In this document: positions 33,323 through 42,477 of the stretch, piece by piece
Position numbering within the stretch: the first letter of the stretch is position 1
How the letters are laid out: each line of letters starts with the position of its first letter
Assembly (NCBI GenBank): GCA_922989275.2
Contig: OV277867.1
Coordinates: forward strand, 40,972,070-41,036,069
Reading direction: 5' to 3'
Length of the DNA: 64,000 nucleotides
Source of the DNA: Gari tellinella
Lineage: Eukaryota; Mollusca; Bivalvia; Cardiida; Psammobiidae
Notes under the pieces: model-generated
The model's database searches: none
Seen by the model: only the letters and a program-made list of their open reading frames with translations
What the model was told of the DNA's origin: nothing
Made by a program: the position numbers and the translations under genes

Positions 33323-33572
33323 TACAGTGGAGAAAACGTTATTCCTTCCCAATAAACGCGTTTACGCTAAAATTATTATTTGCAATGCAAAGAGTTTGGA
33401 GCCAGATCAGACGCCGGGTAACCCGGCGTCTGATCAGGCTCCAAACTGTTTGCCACCAAGATAAACATGAACTATCAGAATTGTCCAAAAGTTGCACTTT
33501 TTTACGTTTTAGTGCTTTGCGTTTGCGTACGTTTGCGTTTAAACGTGAAAGAATAACAGATTCTCCAATGTA
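33323..33572 (+). mobile_element. MITE A, full length, 250 bp
   Basis: TA-CAGTGGAGAAAACGTTATT to AACAGATTCTCCAATG-TA: left end AAACG type, right end CAGATT type. Complete HP1 with AAGAGTTTGG in the left arm. Confidence 0.95.
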
Positions 33573-33649
33573 ACAGTGTCCAAAATATGAATATGGTATA
33601 AAATTGTGAACAATACAGTTTAACAAACGTTACGCTGGCAGTGAAAGAA

Positions 33650-33866
33650 TTAACCCAAGCGTCCAGTGGATTCTTCCATCATGATTAATATTGGACTAGT
33701 CCATTTGTATCTAAGGGTTACTTGGTCTAAATTTTCATTTTCGTTTTGGTTTTATTTTGAAATTCGTATAAGTAAACAGAGTAGACTCTGATCAGACGCC
33801 TTTATGCGGCGTCAGATCAGAGTCTACACTGTTTGACAATGTCTTATCTGGGCACTAATGGGTTAA
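33650..33866 (+). mobile_element. MITE F, full length, 217 bp
   Basis: TTAACCCAAGCGTCCAGTGG to GGGCACTAATGGGTTAA. Hairpin GTAGACTCTGATCAGACGCC / GGCGTCAGATCAGAGTCTAC is almost perfect although its outer arms differ from those of A. Confidence 0.85.
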
Positions 33867-33872
33867 ACAGCT

Positions 33873-34122
33873 TACAGTGGAGAATCTGTTATTCTTTCCC
33901 AATAAACGCGTTTACGCTGAAACTATTATTTGCAGTGCAAACAGTTTGGAGCCAGATCAGACGCCGGGTAACCCGGCGTCTGATCAGGCTCCAAACTGTT
34001 TGCCACCAAGATAAACAAGAATTATCAGAATTGTCCAAAAGTTGTTCTTTTCTACGTTTTAGTGTTTTGCGTTTGCGTACGTTTGCGTTTAAACGGGAAA
34101 GAATAACAGATTCTCCACTGTA
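33873..34122 (+). mobile_element. MITE A, full length, 250 bp
   Basis: Starts 6 bp after the F element's TTAA. Ends CAGTGGAGAATCTG / CAGATTCTCCACTG, TA both sides, complete HP1. Confidence 0.95.
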
Positions 34123-34123
34123 G

Positions 34124-34375
34124 TACAGTGGACAATATGTTAACCCCACCCCTCCCCTCTGAACACGTACATGTATGTGCCAAAATATTATGTCCATTGC
34201 AAACAGTGTGGCGCCAGAGCAGATGTCAGCTAACCCGGCATCTGATCTGGCTCCACACTGTATGCAACTTATATTAAATCAAATAACCATACATTGTCTA
34301 CATGTAATTGTATTTCGTTTGCGTTTATTGTTTAAATGGTAAAGAATCACGTATTCTTCACTGTTCAAGTGAAAA
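34124..34375 (+). mobile_element. MITE A2, full length
   Basis: Follows the previous copy after one base. TA-CAGTGGACAATATGTTAAC at left, ACGTATTCTTCACTG at right. HP1 arms ACAGTGTGGCGCCAGAGCAG / CATCTGATCTGGCTCCACAC differ from A yet still pair. Confidence 0.8.
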
Positions 34376-34533
34376 CCGTAACGTTATATTTGGGAAAACT
34401 CGTTCTTCTCCACTCAGTGAAACATGCAAACATACGTCATACTTTATGTAAACCTGCAGATAGATAAAGACCTTGTGACACAGATAAGTTCAAGCTGACA
34501 AGTGTTTTATCCCCTGCAAAGACTATTAATCAT

Positions 34534-34780
34534 TACAGTGGAGGAGACGCTTTTCAATCCTATTTTAACGAAATGAAATACAAACGCAATGCAATACATG
34601 TAGAAAACGTCAGGTTATTGCACGTTTTGAAGATCTAGTAATTTCTTATTTGGTAAACGTTTCAAGTCTGATCAAACGCCAGGTTACCAGGTGTCTGATT
34701 TGGCCTCAAACTGTTTCCAATGCGCATAATAGATTATAACATTAACACGTTTATTTGCAAAAATATCGTCACCGCCATTT
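34534..34780 (-). mobile_element. MITE A2, right end decayed
   Basis: TA-CAGTGGAGGAGACGCTTTT, ATACAAACGCAATGCAATAC, then HP1 with apex CCAGGTTACCAGG. Right terminus reduced to AAAATATCGTCACCGCC. Confidence 0.75.
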
Positions 34781-34810
34781 CAGGTAGAAAACTACAGTGA
34801 AACTCCGTTT

Positions 34811-35060
34811 TACAGTGGAGAATGTGTTATTCTTTCCCAATAAACGCGTTTACGCTAAAACTATTATTTGCAGTGCAAACAGTTTGGAGCCAGATCAGAC
34901 GCCGGGTAACCCGGCGTCTGATCAGGCTCCAAACTGTTTGCCACTAAGATAAACATGAGTTATCAGAATTGTCCAAAAATTGTTCTTTTTTACGTTTTAG
35001 TGTTTTGCGTTTGCGTACGTTTGCGTTTAAACGGGAAAGAATAACAGATTCTCCACTGTA
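34811..35060 (+). mobile_element. MITE A, full length, 250 bp
   Basis: TA-CAGTGGAGAATGTGTTATT to AACAGATTCTCCACTG-TA; left end is the AATGTG variant. Complete HP1. Confidence 0.95.
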
Positions 35061-35883
35061 CGCCCCACCCAGAGGAAATTATATTTATTAGAGGTGGTCG
35101 CTTAAAGTAAACGGATGGTAAAACATGAAAACTTACTAGGGTATTTCACATTATCATCTATATACTGCTTAAAGCTGTCCCAATTTGTCAAAAGTATCAT
35201 GACTTGTTCTTTGCAAAATTTGTAAAGGATCTCTCTGTCCAGGGTGTACGCTGTTTGTCTTTGTGCACCCACTGTAAGTATTGAGTTGACGTTTATTCTA
35301 AGATTGACTGTACTTCAAAGATCACGCAAAGTATGTCAAATAAATCTAACTCTTTCACTGCCATATTAAAGTCGTCCTAGACAAATTACATACATATTCT
35401 ACATTGATTTTCCATATTCAATTTTTGAGAATGTTGACTGAAGAATCACTAATATGAGTTCCATCCGTAAGCCTTGTCAGATATCGAGTACTTGGCGACT
35501 GATCTAGATCTAAACCTTTTGTAAATGCCACAAAAGTTGATATTGTCAGGGAAATGCATAATCAATAATCCTATATCGGCTAAAGAATTCCTAAACTTTA
35601 TAGAAGAAGTCGCGGGACGAGTGAAATATTGTCTTAACATTCTATTTCGTTCGCTCATGTTTAAATAGTTTACAATATTTAGCTCATTGGTGGCTGAAAA
35701 TTTAAGTGAACCACATTAGTTTGCAATTAAGTTTGATTTTGTTTATATATATTTATGGTAGATTTTAACAATATATTACAAAAAGACAAAAAATGTAAAC
35801 TTTGAACAGTCTCCTGTAAGAGTCCTGTGATCAGTGTCTACACATTTTGTATATATGGCATATGTACTCTTCACATGTATATA
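35061..35883. other. No gene; weak HP2/HP1 scraps
   Basis: GGTGGTCGCTTAAAGTAAAC at 35094 and CTGCTTAAAGCTGTCCC at 35164 look like the two sides of a ruined HP2. A frame at 35449-35658 has no motif. Confidence 0.45.
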
Positions 35884-36036
35884 TACAGTGGAGAAAACGT
35901 TAGTCTGATCAGGCTCCAAACTGTTTGCCACTCAGATTAAAATGAATAGTCAGAATTATTATAGTTTTAATTTTATCCATTTTACATGTAGTGCAATGCG
36001 TTTGCGTTGCATAAAAGTTGCGTTTTCTCCTCTGTA
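35884..36036 (+). mobile_element. MITE A2 with left arm deleted, 153 bp
   Basis: TA-CAGTGGAGAAAACGTTA joins directly to GTCTGATCAGGCTCC; right arm and terminus (TTTTCTCCTCTG-TA) remain. Everything between the left end and the right HP1 arm is gone. Confidence 0.8.
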
Positions 36037-36189
36037 CACTGCTTGTAAATGATGCATATTATAAGCGCCGTAATGGATTAAAGGTTAAGACAGTATAGAC
36101 AGCGGAGATCCAGATCAGCCGCTACTATGAAAATACAACGTAAAAGCAACAGTAGTATGTTATCATATAGCTAAAAAATAAAGTACCGA

Positions 36190-36677
36190 CTTTCAGCCAT
36201 TTAAGCCTAGTGTCCATAAAAGGGGACATTGGCAAACAGTGTATATCCTGATGAGGCGCCGCGTTTTGCATACGAAATATTCTGCTGTAGGAGAAACAAT
36301 CCATTGCAGACAATTTGTAGTGTCTTTATATCACCCTTATATATACACAGTGGAGAATCTGTTTTTACTAAAACGTAGAAAAGTACAACTTTTTGACAAT
36401 TCTGATAATTCATCTTTATCTTGGTGGCAAACAGTTTGGAGCCTGATCAGACGCCGGGTTACCCGGCGTCTGATCTGGCCCCAAACTGTTTGCACTGCAA
36501 ATAATAGTTTTAGCGTAAACGCGTTTATTGGGAAAGAATAACGTTTTCTCCACTGAACGAAATATTCTGCTGTAGGAGAACAAATCCATTGCAGACAATG
36601 TGTAGTGTCTTTAGATCACCCTTATATATAAATTATATAATGACAGTTCATTGCAATAGCTAGGCATAATGTGTTAA
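36190..36677 (+). mobile_element. MITE M interrupted by MITE A
   Basis: CATTTAAGCCTAGTGTCC, AAAAGGGGACATTGGC and an HP1 left arm (CAGTGTATATCCTGATGAGG) on the left; CTAGGCATAATGTGTTAA on the right. The inserted A is bracketed by two ~74-bp copies of M sequence (36272-36345 and 36557-36630). Confidence 0.75.
36346..36556 (-). mobile_element. MITE A, internally deleted, flanked by long direct repeats
   Basis: CAGTGGAGAATCTGTTTTT jumps to ACTAAAACGTAGAAAAG, losing about 40 bp of the left arm; HP1 and right end (AACGTTTTCTCCACTG) intact. No TA at the right edge (CACTGAACG). Confidence 0.85.
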
Positions 36678-36686
36678 CATCTTCCA

Positions 36687-36936
36687 TACAGTGGAGAATG
36701 TGTTATTCTTTCCCAATAAACGCGTTTACGCTAAAACTATTATTTGCAGTGCAAACAGTTTGGAGCCAGATCAGACGCCGGGTAACCCGGCGTCTGATCA
36801 GGCTCCAAACTGTTTGCCACCAAGATAAACAAGAATTATCAGAATTGTCAAAAAGTTGTTATTTTCTACGTTTTAGCGCTTTGCGTTTGCGTACGTTTGC
36901 GTTTAAACGGGAAAGAATAACAGATTCTCCACTGTA
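36687..36936 (+). mobile_element. MITE A, full length, 250 bp
   Basis: TA-CAGTGGAGAATGTG to CAGATTCTCCACTG-TA, complete HP1. Lies 9 bp beyond the end of M. Confidence 0.95.
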
Positions 36937-36998
36937 CCACGGCTACACTATGCAATGTAAGGATCCAGATCAGACATCGAGTACATTAAACTGGGCAT

Positions 36999-37216
36999 TA
37001 GGGTCCCGTTTCATAAAACTTCGTACGACAAATGTTGTCATAAGTCAGATTATAATATTTATTGATCAATCTAATCCTGTCTTGTGACATATTTAAAAGA
37101 CGATTCCAAAGAGATGTCACAATACAGGATTAGATAGAGAAATCAGAAATTAAATGTATTTTATAGTGTTGACTTCCGGCCGTTTTTGTCGTACGAAGTT
37201 TTATGAAACATGCCCA
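36999..37216. mobile_element. Palindromic element H, arm-deleted
   Basis: AGGGTCCCGTTTCATAAAAC to GTTTTATGAAACATGCCC. The left inner arm is shortened near the axis (ATTTAAAAGACG in place of TCTTTTCAAGACG). Confidence 0.8.
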
Positions 37217-37737
37217 AGATCAGGATCCACACTCTGTGACACGCATATAATTTGGCTTAAGATGAAGGTAAATCAAAATGTTCCTTAAGGTTGCTTTAAG
37301 GTGCCATCTGCTAGGGTGTAGAAGTATTTATTTTAGTGTTTATTCATGACTGTATAAAGTGGAACTATTTTGTTCGGTTGGGGAATTAATTAAAGGCGTA
37401 AAAAGACGTATCTATCGAGTTATTCGTTAAACGATAATGAACAAGGTCATTGAAAGTATTTCATTATTATTAGATCTCAAGGTCAATATCACTATCAGCG
37501 AGGATGGATTCGTTTGCCAAATTGCGTGGTCCTTTTAGGGAAACTTAACACTTTGAATACCATATATGGTTAATGAAGACTTTTACCAACATTCCAGATC
37601 AAAATACAAATGCGGGACCTGATCAGAAACCAAGCTGTTTGACTGGAAATATTTCTTAACCCAGTCAAAGGAAAGAGTTTAAAAGTAAGGCATTTTCATG
37701 CGGTAATTACGTTTGAGGAAAGGCTATTTATTTACCA
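37217..37737. other. No gene; fragments
   Basis: J-like half hairpin at 37283-37330 (GGTTGCTTTAAGGTGCCATC) and HP1 arm at 37617-37650 (GACCTGATCAGAAACC, CAAGCTGTTTGAC). Confidence 0.45.
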
Positions 37738-37967
37738 TTAATCCCTTCACCGCCTTAACCCGAGTACAATAACTATTTGCAAACAGTTTGGATCCTGATC
37801 GGACGCCGCGTAACGCGGCGTCTGATCAGGATCCAATCTGTTTGGAACTCATTTCAATATTTCCTCAGTCAAAAATCCTAAAATTTTAATTTGAGAAACA
37901 AAAGCAGATGACAAATGCTTTAAATAGTTGACGTCATGACGTTGAAGGGGCTACATGGGTTAGCTGT
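37738..37967 (+). mobile_element. MITE G, full length
   Basis: TTAATCCCTTCACCGCC, ACCCGAGTACAATAAC, HP1 with apex GCGTAACGC, CTGTTTGGAACTCATTTC, tail AAAAGCAGATGACAAATGC and GTTGACGTCATGACGTTG, end near ACATGGGTTAG. Reference copy for G. Confidence 0.75.
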
Positions 37968-38208
37968 CGTAATAGTGGCGCGTGTTTTTACAGATAAGTT
38001 TATGCAAAAACGATAAAGTTCAATAGGCTAACGTAATGTCTTTACAATTGGAAAAATGCCTATCAAAATAAAACTAACGGCTGATTAATAGGTCACAAGG
38101 ACATATGTATTTTTAAAGCATTTCAAAGTCCATTTATTCTTAAACCCTCTAAACATTACGGGCGGATTTGATAACTTTTGAAAACAGTTTGGAAAGGGCA
38201 TGCATTGT

Positions 38209-38462
38209 TGCAGTGAAGAAGACGTTATTATTTCCTAATAAACGTGTTTACGTTAAAAGTATTATTTCAATTTCAAACAGCTTAAAGTCAAATCAGACGC
38301 CGGGTTACCCGGCGTCTGATCAGGCTCCAAACTGTTTGTCACACAGCTTAAATAATATAGTCAGATTTCTCAAAAACATGTCCTTTTCTACATGTTATTG
38401 CAATGCTTTCGTGTTTCGTTTGCGTTTTAAAACGGGAAATAATAACGCCTTCTCTACTTTAT
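38209..38462 (+). mobile_element. MITE A2, full length
   Basis: TG-CAGTGAAGAAGACGTTATT to AACGCCTTCTCTACTT-TA. HP1 apex CCGGGTTACCCGG with diverged outer left arm AGCTTAAAGTCAAATCAGAC. Confidence 0.8.
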
Positions 38463-38469
38463 ATACATG

Positions 38470-38592
38470 TACTCATATGGGTCGAATCTGTTTGACACTC
38501 TGATGATGTTTTCTATATAAAACTATGCAGATTCAGCAAATATGAGAATTGATACAGGCGACACATTTTGTAGACGACCATTTTACATAGCA
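38470..38592 (+). mobile_element. MITE K-like tail fragment
   Basis: CTGTTTGACACTCTGATGATG, ACAGGCGACACATTTTGTAG and ACGACCATTTTACATAGC resemble K (31314) downstream of its hairpin. Confidence 0.45.
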
Positions 38593-38596
38593 TGCC

Positions 38597-38846
38597 TACA
38601 GTGGAGAAAACGTTATTCTTTCCCAATAAACGCGTTTACGCTAAAACTATTATTTGCAGTGTAAACAGTTTGGAGCCAGATCAGACGCCGGATAACCCGG
38701 CGTCTGATCAGGCTCCAAACTGTTTGCCATCAAGATAAAGATGAATTATCAGAATTGTCAAAAAGTTGTACTTTTCTACGTTTTAGTATTTTGCGTTTGC
38801 GTACGTTTGCGTTTAAACGGGACAGAATAACAGATTCTCCACTTTA
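38597..38846 (+). mobile_element. MITE A, full length, 250 bp (subfamily b)
   Basis: TA-CAGTGGAGAAAACG to CAGATTCTCCACTT-TA. Carries subfamily marks ATCAAGATAAAGATG, GTTGTACTTTTC and TAGTATTTTG, shared with 39282 and 50476. Its right TA overlaps the TTAA of the next element. Confidence 0.95.
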
Positions 38847-39084
38847 ACCAATGTATGCCTGGATATTGCAATGAACTCTTCCTATGTGTTTGCTGGAATA
38901 TTTCATTATAGATATACAGGGGAGATTTAAAGACACTTCAATGATTTTTTCTATACAGCAGAACCTTCTATCCAAAATCAAACAATGCAGACCCTGATGA
39001 GACACCACGTCACGTGGCGTCTCATCAGGATCTATCCTGTTTGCCACTGTCCCCTTTAAAAGACACTAATTTTAAATGGGTTAA
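38844..39084 (-). mobile_element. MITE M, full length, inverted
   Basis: TTAACCAATGTATGCCTGG to CACTAATTTTAAATGGGTTAA. HP1 arms CAATGCAGACCCTGATGAGA / TCTCATCAGGATCTATCCTG, then CCACTGTCCCCTTTAAAAG. Confidence 0.75.
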
Positions 39085-39186
39085 GGTAAAGCTGATTACT
39101 GAATACCAACATTCTTCTCTTTTGAAATATTTTCTTATCCACACACAAAACCCCAACTACTGTAAAAGACATTCAAATCAAAATAT

Positions 39187-39281
39187 ACAGTGGAGTAGAC
39201 GTTATTCTTACCCAATAAACGCGTTTGTGCTTAAATTATTTTTTACATTTCAAACACTTTGAAACCAGAACAGACGCTCGA
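39187..39281 (+). mobile_element. A-type element, left half (split by nested A)
   Basis: TA-CAGTGGAGTAGACGTTATT, CCCAATAAACGCGTTTGTG and the HP1 left arm CAGAACAGACGCTCGA, which stops at the apex TA. Confidence 0.75.
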
Positions 39282-39531
39282 TACAGTGGAGAATGTGTTA
39301 TTCTTTCCCAATAAACGCGTTTACGCTAAAACTATTATTTCCACTGCAAACAGTTTGGAGCCAGATCAGACGCCGGGTAACCCGGCGTCTGATCAGGCTC
39401 CAAACTGTTTGCCATCAAGATAAAGATGAATTATCAGAATTGTCAAAAAGTTGTACTTTTCTACGTTTTAGTATTTTGCGTTTGCGTACGTTTGCGTTTA
39501 AACGGGAAAGAATAACAGATTCTCCACTGTA
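39282..39531 (+). mobile_element. MITE A, full length, inserted in another hairpin apex
   Basis: TA-CAGTGGAGAATGTG to CAGATTCTCCACTG-TA, 250 bp, subfamily b. Left of it is an HP1 left arm ending at the apex; right of it CCCCGGCGTCTGATC continues the matching right arm. Confidence 0.95.
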
Positions 39532-39625
39532 CCCCGGCGTCTGATCTATTTCCAAATTGTTTGCAATTGACATAAATTATGTTTGTACAGACGCGTTTGT
39601 TTGTTGTTGGAGAAAATGACATTCA
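39532..39625 (+). mobile_element. A-type element, right half of the split copy
   Basis: CCCCGGCGTCTGATCTATTT, CAAATTGTTTGCAATTG and ACAGACGCGTTTGTTTG. The outer terminus is decayed. Confidence 0.65.
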
Positions 39626-39644
39626 ACAATGCCCGTCATTCCTG

Positions 39645-39790
39645 TACAGTGCTTACTTTCTACTCCAACACCCAAATGGGAGACAAAAAATGTGTCTTTC
39701 CTTCGGAGGAAGTTGTTATAGGGAGGGAACTTGGCCTACGTTTGCAAACAGCCTAAATTCAGATCACACGCCGAGGAAAGGTGCATCGTG
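39645..39790 (+). mobile_element. MITE I, left part
   Basis: TA-CAGTGCTTACTTTCTACTCC, CAAATGGGAGACAAAAAATG, GGAGGAAGTTGTTATAGG and the HP1 left arm CAGCCTAAATTCAGATC; truncated in the hairpin. Confidence 0.75.
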
Positions 39791-39948
39791 ACTGGATGCA
39801 GTTCTATGAGCTTTGTTGTATTGGTTGGAAATCATATCGGAATTAATTGAAGTAGTTTGGAAATCTCTAAAGCCTCATGTTACTAATGTAGTATAATTGT
39901 GATGCAAGAGAAGCACTTTTAGGAGCTGTCTGCATTTTTTATATTGCA

Positions 39949-40446
39949 TTAACCCTTTACCCCAAATCATGTATCTAGTTTTAAAGACAGGTGACCACTT
40001 AAAGCAGGTTGAAAGTAAAGCAGAATGCACCTTAACTCTTTCCTCCCTGAAACTTTAAATGGACAATTCCAGTTTCCATTTTAGTCTAGCCTATTTCTGA
40101 CTTTTAAGGATTGTTTTTGTCAACGTTTGGAATTAGGACAAACACTGAAGACCCTGATCAGAGGGCTCCTTTCGGGGCTCTCTGATCTGGGTCTTCACTG
40201 TTTGCATAGGACAAGTGTACTATTCACATGTACACTGTTTTAAAAGGACGCCTATATGCGGGACTAGGGTTCAAAGGGTTAAGACGCATTCTGCTTTACT
40301 TTCAGCCTGTTTAAAGCTTCCATCTGCTAGAATATGGAAACTTATTATTATGAAATATATTCCTGACTGAGTAAATTGGATCTATTTTCTTTTGTGGATA
40401 TATAAATTACATGCGCTAAAAGGCGCTTCTATGAGAAAAGGGTTAA
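39949..40446 (-). mobile_element. MITE J interrupted by MITE D
   Basis: TTAACCCTTTACCCCAAATC, AAAGACAGGTGACCACTTAA and AAAGCAGAATGCACC on the left; GACGCATTCTGCTTTAC, ATTCCTGACTGAGTAAATTG and GAGAAAAGGGTTAA on the right. D occupies the apex of HP2. Confidence 0.85.
40032..40282 (+). mobile_element. MITE D, full length, at the HP2 apex of J
   Basis: TTAACTCTTTCCTCCCTG to GTTCAAAGGGTTAA, 251 bp, TTAA both sides. Hairpin AGACCCTGATCAGAGGGC / GCTCTCTGATCTGGGTCTTC. Confidence 0.9.
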
Positions 40447-40459
40447 TTAGTAGCTTTCT

Positions 40460-40710
40460 TTAACTCTTTCCTCCCTGAAACTTTAAATGGACAATTCCAG
40501 TTTCCATTTTAGACTAGTCCTTTTCTGACTTTTAAGAGTTGTTTTTGTCAATGTTTGGCATCATGACAAACAGTAAAGACCCTGATCAGAGGGCTCCTTT
40601 CGGAGCCCTCTGATCTGGGTCTTCACTGTTTACATAGGACATGTGTACCATTCACATGTACACTGTTTGAAAAGCACGCCTATATGCGGGTCTAGGGTTC
40701 AAAGAGTTAA
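40460..40710 (+). mobile_element. MITE D, full length
   Basis: TTAACTCTTTCCTCCCTG to CAAAGAGTTAA, 251 bp. Lies 13 bp beyond the end of J; close in sequence to the 40032 copy. Confidence 0.9.
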
Positions 40711-40867
40711 AGACTCTCCATTGGCCTTACACTGGATAATCGCTTAGTACAATATTGATTCTGTTTAAACTCATCTTAACTTTCGAGCCGATCAACGAGA
40801 GGTTTTATTACACTTGAAATAAGTTCGCTTCGGATTAGGCTTACCGGACTCATTAAGTAAATATACT

Positions 40868-41035
40868 TTACCCATTGTTTCATAAATACGCCTTTTTACT
40901 ACTTCAATTTAATCCTCCACTGAAGAAAATACTTCCAATTTATACAGTCATGATTTTCTATCATCAGGAATAGTTTCTGCCTATTGTAAATGTGTCATTC
41001 AGTCGCTGTTATGACATTTTGCTTTAAATAATTAC
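40868..41035 (+). mobile_element. MITE J, left half
   Basis: CATAAATACGCCTTTTTAC, TAATCCTCCACTGAAG, AATTTATACAGTCATGATTT then a ruined HP2 (CATTTTGCTTTAAATAAT). Confidence 0.55.
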
Positions 41036-41099
41036 TGTCTGCTTTCATTTCTTTAATTTAAAACTTTAGGTAAAAACGACTACAGTATTTTCATTATGA

Positions 41100-41176
41100 G
41101 TGTCAAACATTTACATGTAGTAACCCGATCTGACTCAGCGTAATGCGGCTTCTTATCAAGCTCTGAACTGTTTGCA
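41100..41176. repeat. HP1 fragment, decayed
   Basis: GAGTGTCAAACATTTACATG and GCGGCTTCTTATCAAGCTC then GAACTGTTTGCAAC. Abuts the A element at 41179. Confidence 0.5.
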
Positions 41177-41178
41177 AC

Positions 41179-41395
41179 TACAGTGGAGAATCTGTTATTC
41201 TTTCCCAATAAACGCGTTTACGCAAAGCACTAAAACGTAGAAAAGAACAACTTTTGGACAATTCTGTTAATTCTTGTTTATCTTGGTGGCAAACAGTTAC
41301 CCGGCGTCTGATCTGGCTCCAAACTGTTTGCACTGCAAATAATAGTTTTAGCGTAAACGCGTTTATTGGGAAAGAATAACAGATTCTCCACTGTA
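41179..41395 (-). mobile_element. MITE A, chimeric ends and hairpin-arm deletion
   Basis: 217 bp, TA both sides. Both ends carry the CCCAATAAACGCGTTTACGC-type arm, whereas a normal copy has it at one end only; the left one then joins AAAGCACTAAAACGTAG from the opposite arm. HP1 left arm is deleted from CAAACAGT straight to the apex TACCCGG. Confidence 0.9.
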
Positions 41396-41449
41396 TACTA
41401 CCCTACCTGTAGATTGTCCTTTTTTCTGCCAAGCATTACAACACTTACA

Positions 41450-41615
41450 GTTGCAAACAGTTTGGATACTGATCAGCCGCGCGTAACACGGCGTCTGTTT
41501 TAGGATAAAAACAATATGACACTCATCTCAATATTGTATAGGTACATGTAAAACTGCATTTCAAATTTAATAAATAAAAAAACAGACGAAAATTTTCAGC
41601 AGATGATATCATCCA
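41450..41615 (+). mobile_element. MITE G, diverged
   Basis: TTGCAAACAGTTTGGATACTG, GCGCGTAACACGGCG, ATGACACTCATCTCAATATT, AAACAGACGAAAATTTTC and AGCAGATGATATCATCC. Confidence 0.6.
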
Positions 41616-41674
41616 AGTCACCGTGTAAGACGAATGAAAGTCTTCCTGAATTTCTTTATCTGAAAAAGTAAACT
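41605..41674 (+). repeat. ~70-bp direct repeat, left copy
   Basis: GATATCAT..AAGACGAATGAAAGTCTTCC..TCTGAAAAAGTAAACT. Related to 41919-41995 on the other side of an M element. Confidence 0.7.
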
Positions 41675-41689
41675 ATTTATTCATTAAGT

Positions 41690-41905
41690 TTGTGCACAAT
41701 GGACACTCCCTCTATACTTCTTGGAAGAGATCATTGTAGATATACTATGGTGATATAAAGACATGTTGTATTTGCCCATACAGCAATATATTTCATATGA
41801 TATAGCAAACAGTGCAGACCTGACGAGACGCTGCGTTGCGCGGTGTCTCATCAGGGTTTGCACTGTTTACACATAATTATCTCCTTTAATAGACAATAGG
41901 CGTGC
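41690..41905 (-). mobile_element. MITE M, inverted, termini decayed
   Basis: GAGATCATTGTAGATATAC and AGACATGTTGTATTTGCCC echo M at 38844; HP1 GCAGACCTGACGAGACGC / GTGTCTCATCAGGGTTTGC, then TTATCTCCTTTAATAGAC. Confidence 0.6.
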
Positions 41906-41918
41906 TGATGTAAGTAAA

Positions 41919-41995
41919 GATATCATGTAAGTGACAGTGTTAGACGAATGAAAGTCTTCCTAGTTTCGAAACTTCTTTTTCTGAAAGATTAAACC
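41919..41995 (+). repeat. ~75-bp direct repeat, right copy
   Basis: GATATCATGTAAGTGACAGT, TAGACGAATGAAAGTCTTCC, then TTCTTTTTCTGAAAGATTAA. Longer than the left copy by a few bases. Confidence 0.7.
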
Positions 41996-42105
41996 ATCAT
42001 TAGATCTACACCTTTATACATGTTTGATAACTTTCCAAAGGGGAAACTTGTTGGAATTTTTACTCTGAAATACCCACCACAATCCTACCTGCTAATAAGA
42101 TTCCA

Positions 42106-42339
42106 TTAACCCTTTCACTGCCAAATTTTTCGGGAGATTTTTACCCCTTAACCGTTTCATTGTCATCTGCTTCATGGTATTTTCAAAGTTACAAATATAA
42201 GGCAGTATGACTGTAGAAATTTCAAAACGAGTGTCAAACAGTTTGGACCCTGACCAGACGCCGCGTTATGCGGTGTCTGATCAGGATCCAAACTGTTTAC
42301 ACACGCGCTTTTAAGCGTCACTGAGAGAGAATGGGTTAA
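42106..42339 (-). mobile_element. MITE E, full length, inverted
   Basis: TTAACCCTTTCACTGCCAAA to TGAGAGAGAATGGGTTAA. Reverse tail (TTGTCATCTGCTTCATGG), then HP1 GGACCCTGACCAGACGCC / GGTGTCTGATCAGGATCC. Confidence 0.85.
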
Positions 42340-42477
42340 ACCCTCGTGACGCACACCACGCCCCGTACAAACGGATAACATTTGAAGCACGTGGTAGAGT
42401 TGGGCATTTTTTGCTGTACCAAAAAGCAAACTTTTTGAGATAAGTAATGACTATTAGAAACGGAAAATATGTGGATA

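Noticed and set aside
33323..36936. CRISPR-like regular palindromic repeats
   Set aside because: Units are 250-bp mobile elements with TA target sites, mixed orientations and irregular gaps in a eukaryotic sequence.
4308..38999. Hammerhead-ribozyme-like CTGATGAG words in HP1 hairpins (4308, 22563, 36247, 38993)
   Set aside because: They come from the GATCAGACG stem with one change. The rest of the hammerhead core, including a GAAA box directly after stem II, is missing; at 4308 the nearby CGAAAC is outside the required position.
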